A DNA stretch of 48,365 nucleotides. Origin: Prorocentrum cordatum. Lineage: Eukaryota > Sar > Dinophyceae > Prorocentrales > Prorocentraceae. The notes beneath the pieces were generated by a model that saw nothing but the letters and a program-made list of their open reading frames with translations, was not told the origin of the DNA and ran no database searches. The translations under genes were made by a program, and so were the position numbers. Positions 20,904 through 31,310 of this stretch are shown piece by piece. The DNA lies in assembly GCA_963575745.1 (NCBI GenBank), contig CAUYUJ010020755.1, forward strand, positions 102,501 to 150,865, written 5' to 3'. Position 1 is the stretch's first letter, and each line of letters begins with the position of its first letter.

Positions 20904-21765
20904 CCAGTGTAAACCCGAGAGTCACCAACGATGTTGGAATACACCCTCCCTCCAAGCTCCCTCTTCATAGGCCCCTACAACGGTTCATCCCCATTGGGGG
21001 AACTGCCTCGTTGGAAGACAACCGCTTGAAGACCCTGAAACATGCCAAGACATTGTGCTCGGGATTCCAACGCCACGGATCAACCTGACTGCTGCGTCTT
21101 GACAATCCTGAATCGTATCAGAACGCCATTTTTGGGACTTGTATACCGTGAATCAACATAACTGTTGCACCCGCACAATCCAGAATCCTTCTAAAACGCC
21201 ATTTCTGGTATGTTGATCATGTGAATCCGTGAAACTCTTCCAACTTGTATGAACGAATGTGCGCGGCGCTAAAGCGAGAACTGCGTTTTGAAACGGAACC
21301 GCCCTCATTCCGTGAAACTCTTGCAATTTTATAAACGAATGTGCGCGGCGCTGAGGCGAGAAACAACTTTTGAAAAAACGCAACCCTCAATCCGTGAAAC
21401 TCTTGCAAACGATGTAAACGAATGTGCATGGCGCTAATGCGATAACCACATTTTGAAAACGACCCGCCCTCAACCCGTGAAACTCTTGCAATGCTTTAAA
21501 ACGAATGTGCGCGGCGCTAAGGCGAAAACCACATTTTGAAAACCACACGCCCTCAACCAGTGAAACCCGGTGAATTTCTAAAACGAATGTGCGCGGCGCT
21601 AAGGCGAGAGCCAAATTTTGAGAACCACCCGCCCACCATCTGTGAAATTGTTGCCACTTTTTAAGCTTCATTCGTACATTGTGAGGAAATATCAGGCGAA
21701 ACGCATGGCCCGCCCTAAAAAATGGCCTCGTGGTGCGACAAGGAGAAATGATTTATAAACGGAAT
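20904..21765 (+). repeat. composite repeat S, copy 2
   Basis: Head block (20904-21235) with CCTCCCTCCAAGCTCCCTCT, CATAGGCCCCTAC, GAACTGCCTCGTTGGAAGAC and GGATTCCAACGCCACGGATC. Then about five satellite units of 81-83 bases (21235-21660: ACGAATGTGCGCGGCGCTAA, GGCGAGA, CACATTTTGAAAAC, CGCCCTCA, CGTGAAACTCTTGCAA). The end block (21660-21765) has ATATCAGGCGAAACGCATGG and finishes AAACGGAATGGAGGAG at the next GGA array. Confidence 0.9.
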
Positions 21766-22110
21766 GGAGGAGAAGGAGGAGGAGGAGTAGGAGGAGGAGA
21801 CGTGGTGGGAGGAGGAGGAGGAGGAGGAGGAGGAGGAGGAGGAGGAAGAGGTGGAGGAGCAGGAGGAGGAGAAGGAATGAAGAGGAGGAGGAGGTAGGAG
21901 GAGGAGGAGGAGGAGGAGGAGGGAGGAGGAGGGATTTATGATGATGCTGATGTGCTGATGTGCTGCTGCTTGGTGATGATGATGATGATGACGATGATGA
22001 CGGGGAGGATGGGGAGGAGGAGGAGGAGGAGGAGGGGGAGGAGGAGGAGCAGGAGGAGGAGGAGGAGGAGGAGGAGGAGGAGGAGGAGGAGGAGGAGGAG
22101 GATTGGCCGC
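21766..22110 (+). repeat. GGA array right of repeat S copy 2
   Basis: GGAGGAGGAGGAGG with short AGG, GTGG and GATGAT interruptions (a GATGATGATGATGATGACGA stretch at about 21976-21997). Open frames on both strands are low-complexity. Confidence 0.9.
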
Positions 22111-23464
22111 CCCCTCTGCCGCCTGCCCCCCTCCTTTGAGCGACGCGAGGGGGTCGTTATGCAAGGGGTTGGTCTGTCAGGGATCGGCCAGGCCGCCCCT
22201 GCACTTGGGAACCCTCGAAAGAAGCCTCGGGGCCCCCCGCAGGGGGACCCTCGAGGTATCCCGAAGAACGCCCATGGGATCCCCCCAAAGGACCTGGCGG
22301 AATCGCCAGCGGTGTCCTCGCACGACGGGGGCTGCAGAATGCCCTGGGCGAGGCCCGCTGGGGCAAAAGGGGTGGGAGAAGGGAGCGGCGAAGACAACGA
22401 GAGGAGGAGGCCAGAGGGCGGGAGACGGAACAAAGGGGGGGCAGAGGAGGCGGGGAGAGGTGAGGTGAGCAACGCGCGCAAAGCGAGGACCCAACGACAT
22501 ACCTCCAGCGGGTTGACCTTTTCAATCCCTCAACCTCTCGACCTCTCCCTTCCTCCAGGCCGGTGTTTTATCTTGGAGTGTTTTCTGGCCCGGGTGTTCA
22601 GAAGCAGCCGTTCGCGCAGATCGTGTTCTCACGGCCCCCGAGCTCGGACACGGTCACCAGGACGCCCAGAAAGGCGAAACACCGCCAGTGGGACTTGTCC
22701 AAGTCGCTAGGGGCTTCAATCCTCTCCGCAAGCACGACCGCCAGATCTCTCCCGGGCTGTGCTCTGACTAGACTTCCGAAGGGGAAGCCAGCCGTGGCGA
22801 CGGACGCCTTCCCGAGGCCCAGATGACAACAACAACGCAGAACAACCATGATACTCCAAGCTATTCAAACGAGGACCCAATCGCAGGAAGGCTTGGGACA
22901 CAACTGGAACAGGCAGGCGGGCCTTTCCCAGCGCGCCCGCTGCTAGGCTGCTCAGGGCGGAGGCGCTGAAGCCTCGGTGAGGGGGGCTCCTGGGCTCCTC
23001 CTCGTCCTCCTCCGCCTCCTCCCTCCCAGCGCTCTGGCTAACTTTCTCGACAGCCCATCCGAGTTCGCGAATGTGATAGGTTTTCGCTGCGCAACCGATC
23101 GCCCCTAAGCCTTCTTGTACACCTCAATCTGTGCTTCGGCTCCCTCGAGGAAATCTTCAGTGATGGCATCGCAGCATCAAAGTCAGTCGTCATCTATGGG
23201 GCATGGAAGCTGTCGATGTAGAAAGGAAGCGCGCCACGTCTCAGTCGGCTCCGCAACGTGAGCTTGTACGACATATTAGTCGAAGGGATCTCCAGCTGCG
23301 AGAGAACGTGTTTCGTGGACGCTTGCTTGGAAACAATCGCAAAACACGTCGGAACGGTCCGCCCCCCTGCCCCCGGACACTGGGCTGTCTAACCGCCCCC
23401 CCCCCCCTCCCCCCTCCTGAAGGGGAGGTGGGGTCTTGAACTCCCCCCCCCTCCCCCTCATAGA
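22111..23464. other. mostly unassigned; possible minus-strand exon at 22598-22849
   Basis: At 22598-22849 (minus) an 83-codon frame has mixed composition, strongly G/C-ending codons and a hydrophobic stretch (CFAFLGVLVTVSEL), ending ENTICANGCF before a stop. It could be an exon of an unknown gene, but no family is recognised. The rest holds G-rich runs (22430s), CCTCCTCCGCCTCC (about 23000) and C runs (23396-23460), with nothing else that I can support. Confidence 0.2.
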
Positions 23465-23775
23465 GTCCTAGCAGTGCTTGATCAAGCTCTGATAGAAATC
23501 TGTTACAGCACCCAGCTGTGCTAACATCCTAGTCGGGCTCGAGTCAACTCTGATAAAATCCTACTGCAGCTCGATCTAACTTTAACCACTGGCACCCTCA
23601 TCGGGCTCGATCCGTCTCTTAGAAAAACCTGCTATCGAATCGTACGATAGCTAGATCCAGCTCTGATTGATCCCTGCTAGGCTAGGTCCGGCTCGAATCG
23701 AATCCTAATTTAGCTAGATTCAGCTCTAATTGATCCAGCCCTCATATCGTCCTACTGAAGCTCGATCGTAGTCCT
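23465..23775 (+). repeat. degenerate tandem repeat with GCTCGAT/AGCTAGAT core, about 30 bases
   Basis: Recurring CAGCTCTGATTGATCCCTGC, TAGCTAGATTCAGCTCTAAT and CATCGGGCTCGATCCGTCTC segments. Contains GCTATCGAATCGTACGATAG, a short hairpin (GCTATCG/CGATAGC). Confidence 0.6.
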
Positions 23776-23867
23776 CTCTGCTCGATGGCGCCGGCGCCGG
23801 CGCTCGCCGTCGTCGGTTGCTCCTGGGCAGGGACGGCCTCCCGTCCCCCTTCCCAGTTCGAACGCCG

Positions 23868-24015
23868 CCCCGCTCCCTGGCAATTCAGGGCTCCCGCCCC
23901 CAGGTCAAGCCCTCCCCCCCGCCGCTTCGAATCCCCCCCCCCCCCCGCTCCCTTGCAATTCAGGGCTCCCGCCCCCAGGTCGAGCCCTCCCCCCCGCCGC
24001 TTCGAATCCCCCCTC
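23868..24015 (+). repeat. tandem duplication, about 70 bases, two copies
   Basis: CAATTCAGGGCTCCCGCCCC with AGGTCAAGCC, poly-C and CGCTTCGAATCCCC occurs twice (from about 23880 and 23955) with very few differences, so the duplication is recent. Confidence 0.85.
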
Positions 24016-24175
24016 CCCCCCTCCCGAATTGAGGGCCCCCTCCCCGCCCGGGCTCGAGACCCTCCACTTCCACTTCCACAAGCGCCCACAGAGCGCGCTC
24101 TCTCTCTCCCAGCCGCCCCCCCCCTGCCCGAGAGTGCCCCGCGGCGCCGTGCTGCTTTGAGAACTGCGCAGAACT

Positions 24176-24304
24176 GGCCATCGCTCGGACGTCCACTCCC
24201 TGCGCTTTTTTTTTCGGTTTCGTGCATGGTTTTTTCGCCAGATGATCAAGGATGCTCCTCGATGGTCCTCGCCGAAGGAAACATGCACACGTCCGAGCGA
24301 TGCC
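24176..24304 (+). mobile_element. MITE-like element, family C, copy 1
   Basis: Left terminus GGCCATCGCTCGGACGTCC. The right terminus, read on the other strand, is GGCATCGCTCGGACGTGTGC: about 17 paired bases. The interior has TTTTTTCGCCAGATGATCAA with GGATGCTCCTCG. A second copy in the same orientation at 39660-39783 keeps both ends and the same interior. No coding capacity. Confidence 0.75.
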
Positions 24305-24372
24305 AAGAGAAACGTGTGAGCGGGAAATTCGTTGCTTCCGCGCGCCGCCGCGGCATGGGGCGCTGCACGTGT

Positions 24373-24939
24373 TCATGGCAGTCTGACGTGATCCAAAAGA
24401 TCGTGTCCCAGTGCGCATCGCCGTCTTCGGCCTTGGGTGCTTTCGACACTAAGGCTTGTTGGTGCACAATCTCTGCGATACTTCTGCGCTTTTAGCTGAC
24501 AGAAAATATCGTGTATGCCGTCTCCCATGATTGTGCCAGGTCCCCATGCCGCGGAATGCATGGGCGCCTGGCTGTTTCGCTTTGCTTCCTGGGCCAACTT
24601 GGCGATCACTGCCATTCTGGCAGGGAGAAATTGCGGTGCCTCTCGACCGCATGCAACAAGTGTGCGAACATGTCGATCTGGCCAAAAGACACGGGTTTCT
24701 GAATGCAGTGGGTTAAATATGTCGAATGTTTTTACAATATCTTTTGAAAGCGACAATGAAGCTTCTGAATGGCCTCTGGCCGTAAGGGAGACAACTGTCT
24801 CCCGTGGCGCTCGGAAAAGGCGGCCGCGGCAGCGGCGTCGTTTCCCGCATTTTGGTGATCGTAGTGGCCTCTGCCTGTAGGGAACCGGGATATCGTCCAG
24901 ACCATTCTTCGTGCCATTGGATTGAATGGGGGTCCACAA
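24373..24939 (-). CDS. uncharacterised open frame, doubtful
   Basis: A minus-strand frame of 188 codons in one of the few non-repetitive stretches. It has mixed composition, including HSETRVFWPDRHVRTLVACG and MAVIAKLAQEAKRNSQAPM. Codon choice is only weakly G/C-ending (GGA GAC GGC ATA CAC GAT ATT TTC), unlike the EEP gene at 43.5 kb, and opposite-strand frames are also open. No family is recognised. If real, it is probably a fragment of an exon or a decayed element. Confidence 0.2.
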   Translation of the reverse strand: MWTPIQSNGTKNGLDDIPVPYRQRPLRSPKCGKRRRCRGRLFRAPRETVVSLTARGHSEASLSLSKDIVKTFDIFNPLHSETRVFWPDRHVRTLVACGREAPQFLPARMAVIAKLAQEAKRNSQAPMHSAAWGPGTIMGDGIHDIFCQLKAQKYRRDCAPTSLSVESTQGRRRRCALGHDLLDHVRLP

Positions 24940-25079
24940 CTGGTGGTATGCTTGGACTATCTGCGCGCCCAGCCGACAGATTTGTCACCAGCTTGTGCGC
25001 CCCAGCCTCGCCACGCTCGTGTGCTGACTTGGGCTTCTACAGCAACTGTTGGCAGGCGTGGGCCCCCCCCCACATAATG

Positions 25080-25210
25080 TTTCTCACAATGCATGTTGTA
25101 CAGTCTATGTGGAGCAATCAATCACTTGCTCAACTTGAAGCTGTCCTCTCCACTGCTCGCGCAAACATCCCACCCTCCCACCCGCAACTTGGTTTGCAAA
25201 ACCTGTTAAG
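25080..25210 (+). repeat. composite repeat R, copy 2, proximal part
   Basis: A short relic of the 14-base minisatellite (ATGTTGTACAGTCTATGTGG) is followed by CTTGCTCAACTTGAAGCTGT, matching 2605-2635 (CTGCCGAACTTGAAGTTGTC), then CGCGCAAACATCCCACCCTC and CGCAACTTGGTTTGCAAAAC. The latter recurs at 31511 (CGCAAGTTGGTTTGCAAAAC). Confidence 0.75.
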
Positions 25211-25742
25211 ACCGACTACGACGACACCGACGACAACGACTAGGACGACACCGACGACGTCTCCGACGACTTCGACGACGATAACGACGCCGACGCCGAC
25301 GCCGACGAAGACGACGACGACGACGCCAACGAAGGCGACGACGAGGGAGGAGGAAGGACGACGACGGCGACAACGACGACAACGACGACACCGACGAGGG
25401 AGGAGGGAGGACGGCGACGACGCGAACGACGACGAAGGAGGAAGGACGGCGACGCCGACGACGACAACAACGAGGGAGGAGGGAAGACGACGACGACAAC
25501 GACGACGACGACGGTGACGAAATAGAACCGACGACGAGACGCCGACGACGGACGACGACGACGACGTGGGAGGAGGAGGACGGACGACCACGGCGACAAC
25601 GACGACGGAAACGACCACGACGCCAAAGAGGACGACGACGACGAACACGAGAAAAGACAGAGGACGACGTAGGCGACGACGACGACGACGACGCGGGAGG
25701 AGGGAGGACGGCGACGACGACGACGACGACGACGCAAGAGCG
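25211..25742 (+). repeat. GAC triplet array embedded in repeat R copy 2
   Basis: CGACGACGACGAC with GAGGGAGGAGG interruptions recurring about every 60-100 bases (AACGAGGGAGGAGGG, CGAGGGAGGAAGG). It replaces about 700 bases of R body present in copy 1, so it was gained within the element. Long frames on both strands are artefacts. Confidence 0.85.
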
Positions 25743-26425
25743 CGCGCGCACGCTTTTGTTGAACATCCGTGTTGCGAAACCTTAGGTTTTTGTAGATTTT
25801 TTGGACGCACGATTTCGAAATCCTTCCGACGCCGATGGGTTTTGAAGGTTTTCGGCATACGCCCGCGACGACGCGCGCGTCTGCACTTCGTCCCATTTTT
25901 TGCAGAGGATTCTCGCGAGGGCACACGCGCAAGGGCGTTCGACAGATTTCGACATGCGCGCGCGAAGCCCGCTTGGTAGCATTTTGTGAAAATCTTGAAA
26001 AATCTATTGTTTTCTTAAGATTTCGCAAGAGCTCGCGCGGAAGTTTTTTTAGCAAATCAGTGTTGCGAAACCCTGTGTGTTGGTATGTTTTCTGGAAGCT
26101 CGATTGCGGAATCCTTCTGGCACCGAAGGTTTTTGCAGGATTTCGGCATGCGCGCGCGACGACGCGCGCGTGTGCACTTCGACCCATTTTGTGCAAGGGA
26201 TCCGCGAAAAAGTGTTATGTTAGAACAAAAAATGTCACCGCATAATGTTTTTTAACAAGGGCACCTCAGAGGGGTTGGAACCCGGCCTGCCTGGGATGGT
26301 ATGATTTCATACTTAGGATGGACGAGTGGCCAGAATCATGTATGATTCGCATACCCGAAAAGGGGAACGGATAAGTCCGGGGGGGGGGGGGTAGAGTCTA
26401 TTCTCCTTTTCGAAAGGAGAACCTA
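25743..26425 (+). repeat. composite repeat R, copy 2, distal body
   Basis: Two sub-copies of a roughly 300-base segment lie in tandem: GTTGCGAAACCTTAGGTTTT ... GACGACGCGCGCGTCTGCAC (about 25767-25882) and GTTGCGAAACCCTGTGTGTT ... GACGACGCGCGCGTGTGCAC (about 26062-26177). It ends GTAGAGTCTATTCTCC...AAAGGAGA, matching the end of copy 1 (TAGATCCTAATTCTC...AAAGGAGA). Confidence 0.8.
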
Positions 26426-26520
26426 TGTGGAGGAGGAGGAGGAGGAGGAGGAGGAGGAGGAGGAGGAGGAGGAGGAGGAGGAGGAGGAGGAGGAGGAGGA
26501 GAGGGGGAGGAGAAATACGA
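26426..26520 (+). repeat. GGA array between R copies 2 and 3
   Basis: About 25 GGA triplets replace the GGCGAC array that closes R copies 1 and 5. Confidence 0.9.
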
Positions 26521-26599
26521 GAGAGGAAGACGAGGAGGAAATAGAGAAGCAGAGAGAGAGAGAGGCATGATCACAAAGGGGGTGACCATACATTCACAT

Positions 26600-26910
26600 A
26601 CACATGTTTGTGTGTCATATGTTGTGCAACTTTTGTCGTGCAATCTGTTGTGCGATCTATGTGGTGCCACCCATGCTGCGCAGTCTATGTAGTGCAATGC
26701 GTGCGATACAATTGATGTGGTGCAACTTGTGTGGTGCAACCTATAGGGTACGCAAACTATGTAATGCACTATATATGGTGCAACATATGTGGTGCAACCG
26801 ATGCGGTGCAATCTGTGTGCTGGAATAAATTCTTGTTCGCAGTGAGCTTGTCATCTGCGCTGTTCGCGCGGGCGTGTGACTCGGGCGGGCGCGGCATCAT
26901 GGCGACGTCG
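26600..26910 (+). repeat. composite repeat R, copy 3, left part (interrupted by a LINE)
   Basis: 14-base minisatellite (26610-26825) and a short, internally deleted body ending GGGCGGGCGCGGCATCATGG CGACGTCG at 26910. The continuation, ACAACTGCAGACGCGATGAT, resumes at 30561 after the LINE and its repeated target sequence. Confidence 0.85.
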
Positions 26911-27105
26911 TTTTTTTTGTCTGCGACCCCCTGGGGGCCTGAACGATTTTGAAACAGCACGTCGGCCACGATGGCCGAAGACCAGCTCACCCGCTGAGCA
27001 CGCCTGACGTACAGCCCAGCAGATGAGGGACAGCGGGCGGGACAGGGAACAGATGAGGCCCCAGATTTAGCCACTCGCCGTCCACAAAATCTGGTCAACA
27101 TCTGG

Positions 27106-28380
27106 TCACGGTGCGTCGCCTAAAGGCGCGGCAACGGGCCGTGCCACCGCCGACGCTTCACGGGCCTGAATGCGTGCCAGGAGCGCCGCCATACCTGCCG
27201 TCTCTACCGGCCCTGACGGCGAGAGCGGCAGCCTGACATCTGGCGGCGGTGGCCTCTGAGACTCGTAGCAAAGGAAAGCCACGCCTCGCCTCGAGGATTC
27301 GCTCACCGTGCTATTGTCACGATAGTGGGGATAGAGGCCAGCAAAGATCCTCCTCAGCACGGTAGTGCCACCCGCCAGTCGGCGCTGAAGACACCCCTTG
27401 CCGAGCATATGACAGCGCGCAGAAGAGTGCGCTCCGCACATGGAGCAAAAGAAGAGGGTGAGCCTCCGCTCACCTTTGCTTGCAATGCAATGCGCCGACG
27501 AGTGCCCCAAGGACCGATCCAGGACACCACGCCACAGCCTGCTGGGTCCTTTGCATCCCAACATGGGGCGCGCATCCCGATCAGTGGACAAACAAAGGCA
27601 ATGCAAACATCTGGCGCAGCCCTGACTTATTTCCTGCCAGGAATGCCAACCTCCCGATTTTAAAAACTTAGCCCTCGGTCCCAAGGGCCGACGCTCAAAC
27701 TTCTCGGGGGGAAAGGTGGCAAGCACGGCGCCCGCCACCCTAGCAGCGAAAGCCAACAAATCACACTTCCTGTCCACCTCCGTACGTTCGTGCACACTGG
27801 GTTGGGGATGGAAGAGGAGAGCTTGCTTGGCAAGGGCGTCGGCTTTCAAGTTGCCTATGCCAATCCGTTTCTCGTGCGCTGGCAGAGCATCCAGAACAGC
27901 GCGCGCACGGTGCGCAGGTGTGTGGTGCACCGACGGGATGGGGAACTTCTCATGGAGCAGGGCACCTCTCCGAAGACCAGCATAACGATGTTTATGAAAA
28001 ACCTGGTACTCACTCGTCGCCACACAGATGCGCGCCACATTCATGCAATCGGTGTGGCGGTCTCCGCCGTTGCTCTGAAACATCGGGAGGGGGGCCATGC
28101 AAATGTGCTCCGCAACATGGGAGGTCTGGGGGAGGACCGAAAGGACAGTACCTTTGCCGTGCGCAATCATAGTGTCGCCCTCTCCCAAGAAAACCCAGGA
28201 GTAAGCCGCCCTGGGCAACTCCCTAACGGTATGCCGATAGGCCGAGCCGTCCATGACGACATCGCAACCCGAGAGGTCCACAGAGCCCCAATCAGTAATA
28301 TCACCTTCTGGAGAGTACAGGATGTGTTGAGTGGCCGAGGACGGAGGAGGGTAGGAGGCTTCAGGGTGCTCCCACTTTAA
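27106..28380 (-). pseudogene. LINE RNase H domain and C-terminal region
   Basis: Reads in the same frame as the upstream knuckle segment but is separated from it by one TAG (about 28381-28383). RNase H signature: DGSAY at about 28251, a Glu in TSHVAEHICMA (about 28110), an Asp in DRHTDCMNV (about 28047), and an Asp in IGIGNLKADALAKQAL (about 27840); these fit the D-E-D-D set. A second Cys/His cluster (CSMCGAHSSARCH, about 27410) follows. Known role of the family: removal of RNA from the RNA/DNA hybrid during retrotransposition. Dead in this copy because translation cannot enter it. Confidence 0.75.
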
Positions 28381-29250
28381 CTAATCAAAGAACAAACGGT
28401 CCTGACTTTCAAGAGCTTCGTCCAGCCACTCAACAGGATATTCATCAGTAACACTGTTACGGGCGGCGACGGTGTCAGGGTGAAGGCGCTGCCAAACGCG
28501 GTGCCGCGCGCTGTCGGGCACCCCGCACTTCGGGCAACGTCCGTCGCACGAGTGTCCAGCGGCCTGAGCCCTCGCTCTGGTCCAAATCCCTTTGCAAAAC
28601 ACGCTCAACGCCAAATGTTTCTGCTGAGGGTTGAGTTTCCTTCCCGTGGGGCCCGGCGAGGTTTTCAGGGGATCGACGCAAAACCGAGAACCGTCGGCTC
28701 CAGGGGTGTCCTGACATAAAACCCGTTCGTGTTTTCGTTGGACCGCCAACTGCAACATGTGCGCTAACATAGCGGGCGAGGTGTATCCCACGTGCACCTC
28801 TCGACCGTAGTCGTCCTCAAAAGTAAGGGGGGTCACCGACTTCCACCCGGCCCTGGCCAACGACAGGTGCATGCGCTGCAGAGGTCCTCGTGGCGAGCGC
28901 CACGTGACCTTGTCATCAAATGGGACAGAACGCCACAAATGAGCAATCTCATTGGTATTATACCTAGAGACCGACGGGGTGGTGAGCCAGCCGCGCGATC
29001 GACGCCCACTGCAGTGCTGGCGCCACAGACGGCCTCCACATCGGGCCTCCAAGGATCACCAGGCGCGCCTGGAGGGAGCACCCTCGGTGCCTAGGGGGGT
29101 GCGACGACAAAAGCACACGTTGAGCCGCCTGGGGCTCGCCCTGACTCATCCCCACAACCGACGAGCCGAAACTGGCCGCGGGCAACACTCCGCACGTATG
29201 AATCTTTCCCATGCGAGATTTTTTTGCGGGGAAGTGCCGAGCGATATCGC
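28381..29250 (-). pseudogene. LINE thumb region and zinc knuckle, frameshifted
   Basis: Continues the reverse transcriptase through three frames. A stretch with CGVLPAASFGSSVVGMSQGE and WRPSVAPALQWA lies in one frame (about 28964-29205). The next part, from SVSRYNTNEIAHLW (about 28960) onward, lies in another. This second frame carries C-x3-C-x2-C-x7-H (SCDGRCPKCGVPDSARH, about 28500-28548), a knuckle commonly found between RT and RNase H in such LINEs. At least two frameshifts are needed, at about 29200 and 28975, so the copy is nonfunctional. Confidence 0.7.
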
Positions 29251-30547
29251 ATCAAAACCTTATGCCTCTTCTTCATGTGGGAAAACCTCTGTTTTCTTTT
29301 CCACAGACCATGTTTAGCACCTCGGGTCTGACCTGGTGCGAAATCCGTGCCGAGGGGGGCCGCGCTGTTCGTGACCTTGCCCGCCAGCTGCCCGAGGTGC
29401 CTAGCAATCTTCTGGGCGAGGGTGCGGCTGCTGGCAAAGGTGCTGACCTTGTCGGGCTGAATGCCGACGCGCAGCTCATCCCTAAACAGGACGTACAGGC
29501 AAGCAGCCGCCTGAGTGATAGTGGCCAGGACCTCTTGCTCAGAGCCCGACGCTGTGACGCCATCATCATCGACGTACGACGACAGATCGACGCTGGGATT
29601 GTCTTCAACAAACTTGTCAAAGGCTTCGATGCTGTAAACTCGAACCATGATATCATTGAAGATATCTCCCGCGGGAAGACCAGACCTGGCGAAATAAGGC
29701 TGGGCCCCGTAATGGGCCCCCAAACGAAGCAAACGGGGGCCTCTCCAATAGTTAAACGTCGTTTTGACAATGACCTCGTTAATACCGTAACGTAACGCTC
29801 TATCCTTGAGAAGGGCTAAATCAAATGACTCGTAGTACTTCGTCCCATCCAATATTATGCCCCCCGTTTCCTGAGACTCGAAGTGGGCCATCTCGGCCTG
29901 GGCGGCCTGGTGCCGCGCGGTGCTCTCAGCACTGCGGCCAGGGCCAAACGCCCAGTAGCTGCGAGGGTAGTTCGTGTTGAAATCCGCAATCAGAGGTCTC
30001 CGTAAACGTTCCCAGACACGGACGGGGCCGGCGCGCAGCAAGATGGGTCGAAGGCCTCCTTTTTTTTTTTTTTTTTTTTTTTTTTCCAAAAGGGAAAAGC
30101 AGCCAGAACAGTTGTTTGGGAAAGAGGCCCAGGGACTCAATCGCTTGGATTAACGCCCCAAGCGTGTCAAGGGCATCGTCCGAAACCAACGCGAGCTGTC
30201 TCGGGTGCAGTCCATCGAGGGACTGCGAAGTCAGGTGCGAAAAACTGCGGGGCGCGCTTCTAATCTCGGCCGCCGTCGGCCTAGGGAGGTGCGCCCGATC
30301 AGGAACACACGCCTCGGGTGGTATGTGCGACGCGTGCCAAAACTCGGACAGGGATTTGCCTTCGGCCTCGAGCAGCTCTTGAGGGGAGTTAGAAAAACCA
30401 CCAGGGTGATTTTGCACGACGGTCGGGGTCCACCTCTGCTTGAGTTTCGTGAGCCTGCGCATGGCCCTCGCTCCCCCAGAAAGAGCTTTCTCCTGCCATT
30501 GATCCCAACTATCCTGCTGACCCTTCGCGACGGCCTTGCGCGCCTCG
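29251..30547 (-). pseudogene. LINE reverse transcriptase, frameshifted at a poly(A) tract
   Basis: The N-terminal part (30547-30086) contains a typical pre-RT region (SLDGLHPRQLALVSDDALDT, LFPKQLFWLLFPF). An A26 run (plus-strand T 30060-30085) then interrupts the frame. The RT continues in another frame with GGLRPILLRAGPVRVWERLR, LDGTKYYESFDLALL (about 29810-29852), SGLPAGDIFNDIMVRVYS (about 29634-29684) and the catalytic SSYVDDDGV (YVDD at about 29565-29576), then KVTNSAAPLGTDFAPG (about 29380). All core RT blocks are in order, so the loss of function is recent or confined to indels. Confidence 0.85.
30060..30085 (-). repeat. internal A26 tract in the reverse-transcriptase frame
   Basis: A pure run of 26 T on plus (A on minus) lies between the FPF and GGLRPI blocks of RT, where related enzymes have a short basic stretch. 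It encodes a lysine run and shifts the frame. Confidence 0.9.
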
Positions 30548-30560
30548 CATGGCGACGCCG

Positions 30561-31310
30561 ACAACTGCAGACGCGATGATGATTGGAGCGTTGCTTGTAG
30601 CGACGATGTCGATGGCGACTGCAGGGCCAATGGCGGCGCTGATGCTCATCGCGCCGATGGCGATGGTGTCCGAGCGTCTGTGATGAAGGTTGCGGCGAAG
30701 ATTTCGACATGCTCGCGCGGCCGACGGGGGCGACTGCCCCGCATGGTATTCTTTGACAGGGAACGTGCCCCCACCCCCCCCCCAGTGCGCGCACAAGGGC
30801 GTTCGAACGATTTCGACAAGCGCGCGCGAAACGCACGTTTCGCCGCATTTGATGAGCATGTTGAAAAACGATCAGTTTCCCAAAGAATTCGCAAGAGCGC
30901 GCGCGTACTTTTTTTTTTTGAGCAATCATGCTGCAACAACGCGCTTTTTTGTTATATGCTTCCGGGGCGCTCGGTCTTGACATCTCGGCGACATTTGAAT
31001 TTTTGGAATAGTTCGGCATGCGCGCGCGGCGACGCGCGCGTGTGCTCTTCTCACCCCTTGCAAAAAGGAATCTCGATTATCAACTTCTTGGGGTAAGCGA
31101 ATGTGCGCGTATAGCGTTTTTTCAAATCAAATGGGGGGAGGTGGGGGGGCTGTCGACACCGGCTGGGCTGCGGCCGTCACATTTCATAATCAAAACGAAC
31201 GACGGGGCAGACCCGTATGTAATCCGCAATTCCCCAAACGGGTGCTGTTAATTCAGCCCCCGGGGGGGTGGTCAAATCTCTTCGTTCTTAGAGAAAATGT
31301 AATCTACGAT
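30561..31310 (+). repeat. composite repeat R, copy 3, right part
   Basis: Resumes R after the LINE: GGCGCTGATGCTCATCGCGC, GATGGTGTCCGAGCG, TTTCGACATGCTCGCGCGGC, CAAGGGCGTTCGAACGATTT, the GC palindrome (about 31018-31043) and AACGACGGGGCAGACCCGTA. It lacks the closing triplet array and runs directly into the minisatellite of copy 4. Confidence 0.85.

Larger units (their letters stand above)
26911..30547 (-). mobile_element. 5'-truncated LINE retrotransposon inserted in repeat R copy 3
   Basis: The element reads on the minus strand: reverse transcriptase, CCHC-like knuckle, RNase H, a short 3' region and an A8 tail (plus-strand T run at 26911-26918). The flanks CATGGCGACGTCG (26898-26910) and CATGGCGACGCCG (30548-30560) agree at 12 of 13 bases and look like a target-site duplication. 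Repeat R, uninterrupted in copies 1 and 5, continues across the insertion. No endonuclease domain is present at the 5' end, so the copy is 5'-truncated, as usual for target-primed reverse transcription. Several frameshifts and a stop make it inactive. Confidence 0.85.

Noticed and set aside
23090-23220. Short segments on both strands that read as plausible exon ends (minus: ITEDFLEGAEAQIEVYKKA then stop; plus: LVHLNLCFGSLEEIFSDGIA)
   Set aside because: Too short, on both strands, with no supporting splice context or family. Not listed as a gene.
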